From contig NZ_JACIEE010000008.1 in assembly GCF_014196765.1 (NCBI RefSeq), positions 62,001-126,000 of the forward strand: DNA of 64,000 nucleotides, in the 5' to 3' direction. The notes beneath the pieces were generated by a model. It was not told where the DNA came from and searched no databases. It saw only the letters and a program-made list of their open reading frames with translations. The position numbers and the translations under genes were made by a program. This document shows positions 34,725-42,876 of this stretch, in pieces (position 1 is the stretch's first letter; each line of letters starts with the position of its first letter). The DNA comes from Mycoplana azooxidifex. Its GTDB lineage: Bacteria > Pseudomonadota > Alphaproteobacteria > Rhizobiales > Rhizobiaceae.

Positions 34725-35630
34725 ATTGCGGTTCGCAGCCACAGCCTTGCCGCCGCGCCCGCGCTGGCGGCGCTTCTCGGCGATTGCGACCGGCAGCGCC
34801 ATGGCGAGCGCCATCGATGCGGACAGCGAGCGGAAGCCGCCGTAGTCCGCCTCCGTGACCTCGAACCAGTGCGTGGCGCAGCCCGAAAGCGGCGAGAAGG
34901 CCGAATCGGTGATCGCCACGATCGGCACGCCCCGTTCGCCGAGCGCCTGCGCCTGGCCGATGCTCTCGGCGGCATAGGGCGCGAAGCTCACTGCGATCGC
35001 CGCATCCCGTGGTGTCGCGAAGCCCGCGAGTTCCGCGTCGATCCCGTTCGGCGAGGCGATCATCTGGTGGCGGATGCCGAGCTTGCCGAAGGCATAGGCC
35101 ATGTGCGCGGTCAGCGGGTAGGAGCGGCGCTTGGCGACCAGGTAGATCGTCTCCGCCCCGGCGAGAAGCTCGACCGCCCGGGAAAAGACGTCCCTGTCGA
35201 TCGTCGCCGCGAGCCGTGCCACCGATTGGCTGGCTGCGGCGATGAAGCCGGTCAGCAACTCATCTTCCGCATCCGCGACTGAGCCCTGCTCCAGCGTCGC
35301 CAGCCGTTCCTCGTAGGTGAGCGTGCGGTCGCGCAGGCGCTCGCGGAAGACGGTCTGCAGGTCGGAAAATCCGTCGAAACCGAGATGGTGGGCGAGACGG
35401 ACGAGCGTGGACGGCTGCACCTCGGCGGCGGAAGCGATACTGGCCGCGGTTCCGAAGGCGATTTCGTCCGGGTGCCCGAGCGCATAGGCCGCCACCTGCG
35501 CCAGCCGCTTCGGCATCGCCGCCTTGCGCTCGATGATGACGCTGCGCAGACTGTCGAAGTCGCGCGGCACGCGGATCGGCCCGTCCTGCCTGGAATCCTC
35601 GTTCTGATGGTCGTCCTGATGATCGTCCAT
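34704..35630 (-). CDS. iolR: RpiR/MurR-family transcriptional repressor of inositol genes
   Basis: About 308 residues with an N-terminal helix-turn-helix (IASAAEVQPSTLVRLAHHLGFDGFSDLQ) and a C-terminal SIS sugar-phosphate-binding domain (AGAETIYLVAKRRSYPLTAHMAYAFG). Its place between iolC and a divergent inositol-type dehydrogenase matches the Sinorhizobium IolR repressor, whose inducer is an inositol-pathway intermediate. The start is ambiguous: ATG at 35630 (chosen) or GTG at 35663. Its last codons contain one of the dyads it probably binds. Confidence 0.88.
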   Translation of the reverse strand: MDDHQDDHQNEDSRQDGPIRVPRDFDSLRSVIIERKAAMPKRLAQVAAYALGHPDEIAFGTAASIASAAEVQPSTLVRLAHHLGFDGFSDLQTVFRERLRDRTLTYEERLATLEQGSVADAEDELLTGFIAAASQSVARLAATIDRDVFSRAVELLAGAETIYLVAKRRSYPLTAHMAYAFGKLGIRHQMIASPNGIDAELAGFATPRDAAIAVSFAPYAAESIGQAQALGERGVPIVAITDSAFSPLSGCATHWFEVTEADYGGFRSLSASMALAMALPVAIAEKRRQRGRGGKAVAANRNGTNIPN

Positions 35631-35672
35631 GCGCGATCCAAATCCCCGGTGCAGCGTCGTCACGTCGAAAGT

Positions 35673-35711
35673 GAAACATTTATTCCATGAAATGCAGAAA
35701 GTGTCACTTTC
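35673..35711. promoter_or_regulatory. IolR-type dyad and adjacent perfect palindrome in the iolR-iolY gap
   Basis: GAAACATTTATTCC at 35673-35686 (minus strand GGAATAAATGTTTC) is nearly the same sequence as the dyad at 34681-34694. Eleven bases on, GAAAGTGTCACTTTC (35697-35711) is a perfect odd palindrome. Both lie between divergent start codons, suggesting autoregulation of iolR and control of the dehydrogenase gene. Confidence 0.6.
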
Positions 35712-35762
35712 ATTCCGAAATATTCAGGTCCATCATCCAGGGCTTCGTCAGAAGGAGGAGAT

Positions 35763-36887
35763 ATGATGGCAGGCATCGGCGTCGGATTGATCGGTACGGG
35801 ATATATGGGCAAGTGTCACGCGCTCGCCTGGAACAATGTTGCAACCATTTTCGGCGATGTCGAGCGCCCGCGCCTGGTCCATCTCGCCGAACGCGACGCC
35901 GGGCTTGCGCAGGCGAGGGCGCGCGAATTCGGCTTCGCCAGGGCCACCTCCGACTGGCGCGAACTGCTGTCCGATCCCGACGTCGACGTCGTCTCGATAA
36001 CGACGCCGAACCAGTTCCACGCCGAGATGGCGATCGCGGCACTTCAGGCCGGCAAGCACGTCTGGTGCGAGAAGCCGATGGCGACCTCGCTCGCCGACGC
36101 CGAGCGCATGGAGGCGACGGCAAGGCGATCCGGCCGGGTCGCGATCATGGGCTACAACTACATTCAGAACCCGGTGATGCGCCACATCCGCACTCTCCTC
36201 GACGAGGGCGCGATCGGCACCGTCAACCAGGTTCGCGTGGAAATGGACGAGGACTTCATGGCCGATCCGCAGGCCCCGTTCTCGCCGCGCAGCGAGAAGG
36301 CCTCGGGCTACGGTGCGCTTGACGATTTCGCCGTGCACACGCTGTCGCTGTTGTGGAACCTGTTCGGCCATGCCGAAGCCGTCATGACGGATCTCGGCAA
36401 GCCCTATGCGGATCGTCCGCTCGAGGCCGGCGGGCGGCGCGCCGTCGAAAACCACGACCAGGCCAATGTCCTGCTGCGCCTTGCCGGCGGCATTTCCGCA
36501 GTCCTGATGGTCAACCGCGCCGCCTTTGGCCGCAAGGGACGGATCGCGCTGCAGATCTTCGGCTCGAAGGGCGCGATCCTCTACGACCAGGAGCGGATGA
36601 ACGAATTCCAGATTTATCGCGCCACCGACCGCGCAGGCGAGCAGGGCTTTGCCACCGTTCTCGCCGGCCCGCAGCATAGCCCCTATGGCAGCTTCGTGCC
36701 GGCCCCCGGCCACAGCCTGGGCTTCAACGATCTCAAGGTCATCGAATGCCGTGAACTTCTGGCCGCGATCGCAGGCAAGCCTTACCGTGCGGTGGATTTT
36801 TCCGAGGGGCTGCGGATCGAACGCTCGGTCCACGCCATGGCGCAGTCGTTTGCCGAGCGCCGCTGGGTGGACGTGGCCGCCGGGTGA
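35763..36887 (+). CDS. iolY: Gfo/Idh/MocA-family dehydrogenase, probably scyllo-inositol dehydrogenase
   Basis: 374 residues. NAD-binding GLIGTGYMGKCHA at residues 8-20 and the catalytic Lys104 in CEKPMATS are typical of inositol and sugar dehydrogenases; YGALDDFAVHTLSL supplies the usual Asp and His. In Sinorhizobium the gene at this position divergent from iolR has been reported to act on scyllo-inositol (iolY), and I transfer that name by context. Substrate not proven by sequence. The ATG at 35763 follows AGAAGGAGGAGAT. Confidence 0.8.
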   Translation: MMAGIGVGLIGTGYMGKCHALAWNNVATIFGDVERPRLVHLAERDAGLAQARAREFGFARATSDWRELLSDPDVDVVSITTPNQFHAEMAIAALQAGKHVWCEKPMATSLADAERMEATARRSGRVAIMGYNYIQNPVMRHIRTLLDEGAIGTVNQVRVEMDEDFMADPQAPFSPRSEKASGYGALDDFAVHTLSLLWNLFGHAEAVMTDLGKPYADRPLEAGGRRAVENHDQANVLLRLAGGISAVLMVNRAAFGRKGRIALQIFGSKGAILYDQERMNEFQIYRATDRAGEQGFATVLAGPQHSPYGSFVPAPGHSLGFNDLKVIECRELLAAIAGKPYRAVDFSEGLRIERSVHAMAQSFAERRWVDVAAG

Positions 36888-36969
36888 GGCGGGCGTCGCC
36901 GGGCCTATGGCCGACGTCATCGGCGGGCTCGACCGGTCAGGCCCGCGGATGACGCAGAAAAGGGCGGAG

Positions 36970-37001
36970 GGCAGGGCGCCGGTGATCACCGCCGCCCTGC
37001 C
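36970..37001. terminator. Convergent hairpin terminator, iolY / RTX gene
   Basis: Stem GGCAGGGCG / CGCCCTGCC (36970-36978, 36993-37001) around an inner GGTGATCACC palindrome, between two convergent stops. No long T-run, so termination is inferred. Confidence 0.5.
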
Positions 37002-37010
37002 GCATTCGGT

Positions 37011-38045
37011 TCAGAGGATGAAGTCGCTCGAATAGTACTTCGTCAGGTTGGCATCGATCTGGAAATCGGCCCGGCCGTCGCCGTCGACATCGCCGGAGAT
37101 GATGTGGCCGGAGTAGCGCAGCTCGCCCGCCTTGTCGTGGAAGGACTGGTTGCCGATGAAGGTGAAGGACTGGTTGCCGCTGCGATTGATGTTGGCGTCG
37201 ATGTTGCTGACGTCGATCTTGTCCTTCTCCGAGCGGTAGAAATCCTCGATCACGTCGCGGCTGCTGCCGACGACGGAATCCTTGATCGAATCGAAGATGA
37301 AGTGGTCCGATCCCGTACCGCCATCGAGAAAGTCGCGGCCGCGGCCGCCCACGAGGTCGTCGTTGCCGTTGCCGCCCAGGAGTTCGTCGCTGCCCGAGCC
37401 GCCGTAGAGGTAGTCGTTGCCGCTGCGCCCCGACAGGATGTCGTTGCCGCTGCCGCCTTCCAGGTCGTTGGCGCCGGAATTGCCGCGCAGGGTGTCGGCG
37501 AAGCCCGTGCCGATGGCGTTTTCGATGCTGGCGAAGGTTTCCTTGTTGGAGCCGACCTTCGCGTACTTGCTGTCGAGGTCCACGAGAACGCCGCGGCCTT
37601 CCAGGTCGCTGTCGTCCTGCAGTTCGTAGCTCAGCGTGTCGTTGCCGGAGCCGCCGCTGAAATAGTTGTCGTAGCCGGCCGAGAGGAACGTGTCGTCGTC
37701 GTCGCCGCCGTAGTAGTCGCTCTGCAGCGTCAGGACCTCGAACCAGTCGTCGCCCGAACCGCCATAGACCTTGTCGTAGTAGTCGTCGTCGATGGCGTAG
37801 CCGTCGTGGATATAGGTGTCGTTGCCCGAGCCGAGGTAGATCTTGTTGCCGCCCTCGAACGAGTTCTTCACATAGTCGTTGCCGCTGCCCGCCTCGACAT
37901 AGTTGAAGCCGCCATAGGAGCTGACGAGGTTGAGGTAGATCTTGTCGTTGCCGCCATAGGTGAAGATGTCCACTTCATCGCGGCTGTTCTGGGTGACAGT
38001 GTCGCGTCCGCTGGTGCCGTAGAAGGTGTAGCCGTTCCAACCCAT
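37011..38045 (-). CDS. RTX-type calcium-binding repeat protein
   Basis: 344 acidic residues. Nonapeptide Ca2+-binding repeats of the GGxGxDxLx type are densest at 195-250 (GGSGNDILSGRSGNDYLYGG...), with weaker ones at 50-140. A serralysin-like C-terminal region follows (HFIFDSIKD, VIEDFYRSEKDKIDVSNI) and then an EF-like DVDGDGRADF at about 319-328. There is no N-terminal signal peptide, so export would need a type I secretion system reading the C-terminus. None is encoded nearby. No enzymatic domain is recognisable; it may be a surface or matrix protein. Confidence 0.88.
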   Translation of the reverse strand: MGWNGYTFYGTSGRDTVTQNSRDEVDIFTYGGNDKIYLNLVSSYGGFNYVEAGSGNDYVKNSFEGGNKIYLGSGNDTYIHDGYAIDDDYYDKVYGGSGDDWFEVLTLQSDYYGGDDDDTFLSAGYDNYFSGGSGNDTLSYELQDDSDLEGRGVLVDLDSKYAKVGSNKETFASIENAIGTGFADTLRGNSGANDLEGGSGNDILSGRSGNDYLYGGSGSDELLGGNGNDDLVGGRGRDFLDGGTGSDHFIFDSIKDSVVGSSRDVIEDFYRSEKDKIDVSNIDANINRSGNQSFTFIGNQSFHDKAGELRYSGHIISGDVDGDGRADFQIDANLTKYYSSDFIL

Positions 38046-38252
38046 GATGCTCGTCCTCTTCCTTGCAATGATTCGTTGCTGGAGGGGAGCTTATGCATCT
38101 TTTTCTGAATGTGCGTTGAATGGAGCGTTCACGTCCGGGTGAAGAAACGGTCCCGCCGCCGCGGCCCGGCGAGGCGGCGCGCTAAAAATCCGGTCGGCTG
38201 CCGAAAGCAGTTGATTAGCGCGCGTCTTTTCTTTATCAGCCCCAGCGTGGAC

Positions 38253-38342
38253 GGAGAGGTGGCCGAGTGGTCGAAGGCGCTCCCCTGCTAAGGGAGTATA
38301 CCCGGAAGGGTATCGTGGGTTCGAATCCCATCTTCTCCGCCA
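38253..38342 (+). tRNA. tRNA-Ser (anticodon GCT)
   Basis: A 90-base class II tRNA including encoded CCA. The acceptor stem GGAGAGG pairs with CTTCTCC (38332-38338). The anticodon stem is CTCCC/GGGAG with loop CTGCTAA, anticodon GCT at 38287-38289. The long variable arm has a TACCC/GGGTA stem (TATACCCGGAAGGGTATC), and the T-loop is GTTCGAATC. It reads AGC and AGU codons. Confidence 0.97.
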
Positions 38343-38483
38343 TCCACAGCTCCTGATCGGGTCATCGATTTTTCGGGTGATCCGGGGCAATATATGCATC
38401 AGAATTCCCTTTCCCGGCTCCTCCCGCGGCGCGTCTGCGTTTTTGGGGGCGAGCGGTTTCATTTGATGCGGAGCGACGGGCCG

Positions 38484-38759
38484 ATGAGCAAGCGAGATCC
38501 GAAAATCGTCATGTCTCCACTGTCCTGCAAGTTCACGGCCGACGGGATGACGATCGATGTCGAGATCTATCAGTTGGAGGGCGCGGTGGGCTGGGTGCTC
38601 GAGCTGGCCGAAGCGGATGGCAGCTCGACCGTCTGGGAGGAGCTCTTCCCCACCGACCAGGCGGCATGGGAAGAATTTGAGCAGGGCGTCCGGGAGATCG
38701 GGCTGATCGCGCTCCTTGATGCTGACGAGGACGAGGACGGGCCGCCGACGCTGCATTGA
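38484..38759 (+). CDS. Conserved small acidic protein, unknown function
   Basis: 91 residues. The central part (CKFTADGMTIDVEIYQLEGAVGWVLELAE) looks like a compact beta sheet, followed by an acidic helical end (EEFEQGVREIGLIALLDADEDEDGPP). No known catalytic motif. The ATG at 38484 with GGAG ten bases upstream is preferred; an ATG at 38466 is also in frame. It may be cotranscribed with the next small gene. Confidence 0.65.
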   Translation: MSKRDPKIVMSPLSCKFTADGMTIDVEIYQLEGAVGWVLELAEADGSSTVWEELFPTDQAAWEEFEQGVREIGLIALLDADEDEDGPPTLH

Positions 38760-38930
38760 GATGCCGTCCAGGCTGCACCGGATTGCGGCGCTGCACGCCT
38801 TCGCTTTCGGCACCGATCGCGGGGCCGCTCCATGCTGGTTCGACGGAACCTTACGATGTGATACACTTGTTGATCGCTTGTGCCGCCAGGGCGGAGGGCG
38901 CACTGTTTTCCACCAGCTAGGGAGGTGTCG

Positions 38931-39155
38931 ATGATTACGCGCTTTATCCGAGCCGACGACTTCGTCGGGCCGGGTGATCTTGCCATGCTGCAGCGGGTCT
39001 TTGACGAACTCTGCAAGGAGTGCCTGCTGTCGCAGAGGTCCGCCGCCGCGGACGAACTCGCCAGGCAGGTCATCCAGCTCTACAAGGCCGGAGCTCGCGA
39101 ACCGGAGAAGCTCATCTCCATGGCCGGCAACCGCCTGCGGCGCCCGACGGGCTGA
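38931..39155 (+). CDS. Small conserved rhizobial-type protein, unknown function
   Basis: 74 residues, mostly helical (LAMLQRVFDELCKECLL ... ADELARQVIQLYKAG), with a clear ribosome-binding site GGAGGTGTCG directly before the ATG at 38931. I recall similar short proteins of this pattern in rhizobial genomes but no assigned function. Two Cys in CKEC could bind metal or pair. Confidence 0.65.
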   Translation: MITRFIRADDFVGPGDLAMLQRVFDELCKECLLSQRSAAADELARQVIQLYKAGAREPEKLISMAGNRLRRPTG

Positions 39156-39251
39156 ACCGCGCGAGGCCGCACCGGCAGGCCTGAACCGGCAGGCCGAACG
39201 GGCCGGGCTGAACCGGCCCCACCTGCATATCCGATAGACGCAAAACTGGCT

Positions 39252-39512
39252 TCAGGCGGGATCCGCAGCCGGCTTGGCGCGACGTTTTGCCGGTTGCTTC
39301 CCGGCGGGTTGCTTGGTGGCGGGCTTCTGTGTTGCCGGCTTCGCGGCCGCAACCTTCCGGGCGGCGGGTTTCCCGGTTGATGCGGGCGTTTCGACTTCTT
39401 CCTCGGCCTGCCGCCAGTGGCGCTCGTCCTGGCCCTGCGGCCGTCCTTCCGTCTCCCAGATCGCATAGGCCTTCTTGCGGATCAGTTCCTGCTTCTCGCT
39501 GCCGTTCGTCAT
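39252..39512 (-). CDS. DUF2934-domain protein with Lys/Ala/Pro-rich tail
   Basis: 86 residues. The first 40 carry the DUF2934 motif (LIRKKAYAIWETEGRPQGQDERHWRQAEEE), a short helical unit common in alphaproteobacteria. The remaining half is a low-complexity tail of KPA and KQPA repeats ending in AKRRAKPAADPA, strongly basic and similar in character to histone-H1-like tails. DNA or RNA binding is a reasonable guess, not shown. The ATG at 39512 follows AGGAGACAGCGA. Confidence 0.75.
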   Translation of the reverse strand: MTNGSEKQELIRKKAYAIWETEGRPQGQDERHWRQAEEEVETPASTGKPAARKVAAAKPATQKPATKQPAGKQPAKRRAKPAADPA

Positions 39513-39804
39513 TCGCTGTCTCCTAGTTTCCCAAGACACGGTTTCACAAGACACCTCAAGAGCGCCGCAGAGCGACAATGTTCCATGCTGCGCGATCCGT
39601 CCACCGTTTCGATGTCGCAGCCGTGCGGATGATCGGGCTGGACCGGCCTTGCCGTCCGGGCGCTCGACGACGTTGCACTGGCTCCTCCCGCGCCACGCAT
39701 GGCGTGGACGGGTCGGGACGCGGGCGGTGTTCACGAAACCGTTATCTCCGGTTGCGAAACAAATCCGCATGGCTCGCGCGTCTACGTAGAGTGGGTGGCT
39801 CAAA

Positions 39805-39990
39805 ATGGGGCAGGAGGCAGGCTTGCAGAAAAGCAACGGTCCGGAAAAGGCGGTCACGGTCGTCCAGCAGAGCGGCAAGTGGGTCGTCACGGTGCGTATC
39901 GACGACAGCACGATGCATTCGGCATTCGCGAGCGAGGACGAGGCAAGGAAATACGAGGCCTACCACCGCGACAGGCTGGGCCTGAGGTAG
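39805..39990 (+). CDS. Small hypothetical protein
   Basis: 61 residues with VTVVQQSGKWVVTVRIDDS (a likely beta hairpin) and EDEARKYEAYHRDRLGLR (a helix). Codon third positions are GC-rich as in real genes here. No good ribosome-binding site is seen before the ATG. Function unknown. Confidence 0.5.
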   Translation: MGQEAGLQKSNGPEKAVTVVQQSGKWVVTVRIDDSTMHSAFASEDEARKYEAYHRDRLGLR

Positions 39991-40298
39991 TCTCTCTTCC
40001 CGTTCGCAACAAGGCCCGGCATCCGGGGCCTGTCTCCGCTGCGCGCCGCATCGCGTCCGCGGCCTCGCCGTCGTGCCCGCTTTCCTGTTCATAGGCCGCG
40101 ATGGAAACCCTCCTGCCGGCAGAAAGTCACATTTTTCAGCTCTCTATGATTCGTGCGCGACTCGCTGGAGGGAACTGCCGGTTGCGTTCATTTGCGGCGG
40201 ACATCTGTTATCCAATATCTACGAACAGGGATGCGGTGATTCGCGATTGTCGTCAGGCTGGCAGCGTGACGCCCCCCGATGCTACGAGGAGACGAGAC
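39991..40298. other. Intergenic region upstream of ftsZ2
   Basis: 308 bases. AGGCCCGG-CAT-CCGGGGCCT at about 40012-40031 is a likely terminator hairpin of the preceding small gene (one bulge). The remainder presumably holds the ftsZ2 promoter. No gene seen. Confidence 0.45.
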
Positions 40299-41333
40299 AT
40301 GACGAATGCCCGGGCCCATGAGATCGCGGAAATGCGACCGAAGATCACGGTGATCGGCGTCGGCGGCGGTGGCGGCAATGCGGTGAACAACATGATCACC
40401 GAAGACCTCCAGGGCGCCGACTTCGTTGTCGCCAATACCGATGCCCAGGCGTTGGCCATGTCGAAGTCGACGCGGATCATCCAGCTCGGCTCCGACATCA
40501 CCGGCGGGCTCGGCGCGGGTGCGCACCCGGAAATCGGCCGGGCAGCGGCGGAAGAATCGATCGACGAGATCATGGACCACCTGTCCGGCACGCACATGTG
40601 CTTCGTCACCGCCGGCATGGGCGGCGGAACCGGCACGGGTGCGGCTGCCGTCATCGCCGAGGCGGCGCGAAAGGCCGGCATCCTCACGGTCGGCGTGGTC
40701 ACCAAGCCGTTCAGCTTCGAAGGCCGGCGCCGCATGCAGATGGCGGACGAGGGCATTACCCGCCTGCGCGAGAGCGCCGACACCGTCATCGTCATTCCCA
40801 ACCAGAACCTGTTCCGCGTCGCGACCGCCAACACCACTTTCGCCGATGCCTTCATCATGGCCGACCGGGTACTCTACTCCGGCGTCAGCTGCATCACCGA
40901 CCTGATCGTCAAGGAAGGCCTGATCAATCTCGACTTCGCCGACGTCCGCGCGGTCATGAAGGACATGGGCCGGGCGATGATGGGCACCGGCGAGGCATCG
41001 GGCGAGGGCAGGGCGATGAAGGCGGCAGAAGCCGCGATTGCCAACCCGCTTCTGGACGAGGCCTCGATGAAGGGCGCCCAGGGCGTGCTCATCTCCATTT
41101 CCGGCGGCACCGACATGACGCTGTTCGAAGTGGACGAGGCCGCCTCGCGCATTCGCGACGAGGTTCACCACGACGCCAACATCGTCGTCGGCGCGATCTT
41201 TGACAAGGACCTGGCCGGCACCTTCCGCGTCTCGGTCGTGGCGACCGGGCTCGGCGCCGGCGAGGTCGAGGAAGTCCAGCCGGGCACCGGCGCCGCCGTC
41301 GCGCCGGGCATGGTGGTCAATTTCCAGCGCTGA
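40299..41333 (+). CDS. ftsZ2: Short FtsZ paralogue (FtsZ2)
   Basis: 344 residues. Tubulin/FtsZ GTPase with [15 protein letters not shown] at 18-32, NTDAQAL at 46-52, and the GTP signature GGGTGTG at 108-114. The GTPase and C-terminal tubulin folds are complete, but the protein ends at VVNFQR. It lacks the long variable linker and the conserved FtsA/ZipA-binding tail of FtsZ1 (about 590 residues in Sinorhizobium). It matches the second, 36-kDa FtsZ known from Sinorhizobium, which is reported dispensable. The ATG at 40299 follows GAGGAGACGAGAC. No dcw cluster is nearby. Confidence 0.9.
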   Translation: MTNARAHEIAEMRPKITVIGVGGGGGNAVNNMITEDLQGADFVVANTDAQALAMSKSTRIIQLGSDITGGLGAGAHPEIGRAAAEESIDEIMDHLSGTHMCFVTAGMGGGTGTGAAAVIAEAARKAGILTVGVVTKPFSFEGRRRMQMADEGITRLRESADTVIVIPNQNLFRVATANTTFADAFIMADRVLYSGVSCITDLIVKEGLINLDFADVRAVMKDMGRAMMGTGEASGEGRAMKAAEAAIANPLLDEASMKGAQGVLISISGGTDMTLFEVDEAASRIRDEVHHDANIVVGAIFDKDLAGTFRVSVVATGLGAGEVEEVQPGTGAAVAPGMVVNFQR

Positions 41334-41540
41334 CAGCCGGCGTTGGCAGATATCACGGGCCCGGTTTCGCCGGGCCTCGACAGCGCCGGGATCCTTCCGG
41401 CTCGAAGGCGCAGCCCCTCTGTTTTTCCCTCGCAATTTTTCCCCGGCACTGGCAAAGCCGCATCATGTCTGCCGCGCGAGCATTTTTTCGCGTAAGGGCC
41501 TGTCGGCCATCCGGCCCAGCCGGCCAACCAGCCGGCATAT

Positions 41541-42581
41541 TCAGAAGCCGCGCTGGAAGCGGATCACCGCACCCCAGTCTTGCGCCTTCGGGCCGGCCTT
41601 CTCGTCCATGCGGTTGCGATAGTTGATTTCCGGGGTGACGGTGAAGCCGGGCACGACGGTGTAGCTAAGGTTCAGCGCCGCTTCCGCATCGCCGCCCTCG
41701 TCGAAGTTCGCGGACGCGTTCATCGTCGCCTTGTCCGTCATCTTGAACGAGCCGCCGACCCAGAGCGCCCAGTCGCCGCTCCACCGGGCGTAGTCGTTCG
41801 GCTCGTTTCCGCCGATGTTCCAGCCGCCCATGGCGAAGAGCTCGACCGGGCCGAGCATGCCGTCCACCCTCAGCTTGGCGGCGCCCGCCTCCATCTGCTC
41901 GTCATAGCCGCCGGCGGCGCGGATCCTGAAGCTGTCGGTGCCGTAACCCAGGGCTGCGACCAGGTCCGGCATGTAGCTGTCGGTTTCATCGTCGTCCTGG
42001 TTGCTGCTGTCCTCGGCGGAGAAGGCAAAGCTGAAACCCTTCTCGGCGCCGTAGGCGTAGCGGACCTGTGTGCGGCCGAAATCCCCGTAGTCGACATCGT
42101 AGAAGTCGTTGATGGTATTGCCGGCGTCCCCCATGAACTCGGTATAGAGAGTGTCGGAGAAGCCGACGCGCAGGCCGCCGAGCTCGATGTAGGCGTTTTC
42201 CACGTTGATCTCGGTCGGGCCGTTGTCGTCGTTCTGGATCTCGGCCTCGCTGTAGGTCGTCAGCGCACCGTATTCGGTATCGCCCGCCGTCGAGAAACGC
42301 AGCGCCAGCCGCGAGCGCGTCGACCACGAATCGCCGCCGCCGCCGGGGAACGTGTCCTGTTCGTTGGCGTCGCCCCCGGATGCCTCGACCCGCAGGTAGC
42401 CGCCGATCTTCAGGCATGTCTCCGTGCCGGGGATATAGAAGTAGCCGGCGCCGAACGCGTCGCAGACGCGGACATATTCCAACGGGCCGGCTTCGGCCGC
42501 GACGATCGCGTCCGCAGCATGGGCGCCCGTCGCCGCGGCTGTGGCCAGGAGGACTGCAGCGAGAAGACACTTCATGCGCAT
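41541..42581 (-). CDS. Rhizobial outer-membrane porin (RopA/Omp2b type)
   Basis: 346 residues with a signal peptide ending at about 23 (AAATGAHA). Mature protein has the porin-2 family head YVRVCDAFGAGYFYIPGTETCLKIGG, alternating beta strands, and a C-terminal aromatic residue (VIRFQRGF), the assembly signal for outer-membrane barrels. The two Cys in the head are conserved across the local paralogues. It is convergent with ftsZ2 and preceded by a porin-head gene 43 bases upstream. It is the most divergent of the three full porins here. Confidence 0.93.
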   Translation of the reverse strand: MRMKCLLAAVLLATAAATGAHAADAIVAAEAGPLEYVRVCDAFGAGYFYIPGTETCLKIGGYLRVEASGGDANEQDTFPGGGGDSWSTRSRLALRFSTAGDTEYGALTTYSEAEIQNDDNGPTEINVENAYIELGGLRVGFSDTLYTEFMGDAGNTINDFYDVDYGDFGRTQVRYAYGAEKGFSFAFSAEDSSNQDDDETDSYMPDLVAALGYGTDSFRIRAAGGYDEQMEAGAAKLRVDGMLGPVELFAMGGWNIGGNEPNDYARWSGDWALWVGGSFKMTDKATMNASANFDEGGDAEAALNLSYTVVPGFTVTPEINYRNRMDEKAGPKAQDWGAVIRFQRGF

Positions 42582-42624
42582 CGCCCGTTTGCCCTTGTCG
42601 CGGCAATCGCCGCGATCGTGGGAA

Positions 42625-42876
42625 TCAGTCTTTGGACGGCTCGCCGTTACGCGACGGGTCTCCGCCGCCGATGTCGACCCGGACGCTGCCGCCGATCTTC
42701 ATGCAGGTCTGCGTGCCGGCGAGCTTGAAATAGCCGGGGCCGAAGGACCGGCAGCTGTCTGTCTCGGTCGATTCGCGTGCGCCGTCGGGGACGATCGCCT
42801 CTTCGGCGGCGGCGGGTGCAGCCAGGGTGATCATCGCGCAGGCCAGCACGTAGAGATTGACGTTTCCGCGGCCCAT
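42625..42876 (-). CDS. Porin 'head' protein: signal peptide plus first porin strands only
   Basis: 83 residues. A signal peptide (VNLYVLACAMITLAAPAAA) is followed by CRSFGPGYFKLAGTQTCMKIGGSVRVDIGGGDPS, aligning with the first 40 mature residues of the adjacent porins, including both Cys. It then stops at ...NGEPSKD. No further porin sequence follows before the next gene. It is either a truncated, decaying porin duplicate or a genuine mini-protein. The ATG at 42876 was chosen over upstream starts because it directly precedes the signal peptide. Confidence 0.65.
   Translation of the reverse strand: MGRGNVNLYVLACAMITLAAPAAAEEAIVPDGARESTETDSCRSFGPGYFKLAGTQTCMKIGGSVRVDIGGGDPSRNGEPSKD

Noticed and set aside
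37104-38108. A 334-codon Val/Ala-rich open frame opposite the RTX gene
   Set aside because: Its VVAA-type repeats are the antisense of the GGSGND codon repeats. No start signal and no known family.
38253-38342. tRNA-Ser as an integration site for a genomic island
   Set aside because: No repeated 3' tRNA end and no integrase gene were found in the following 20 kb; the neighbouring genes look native.
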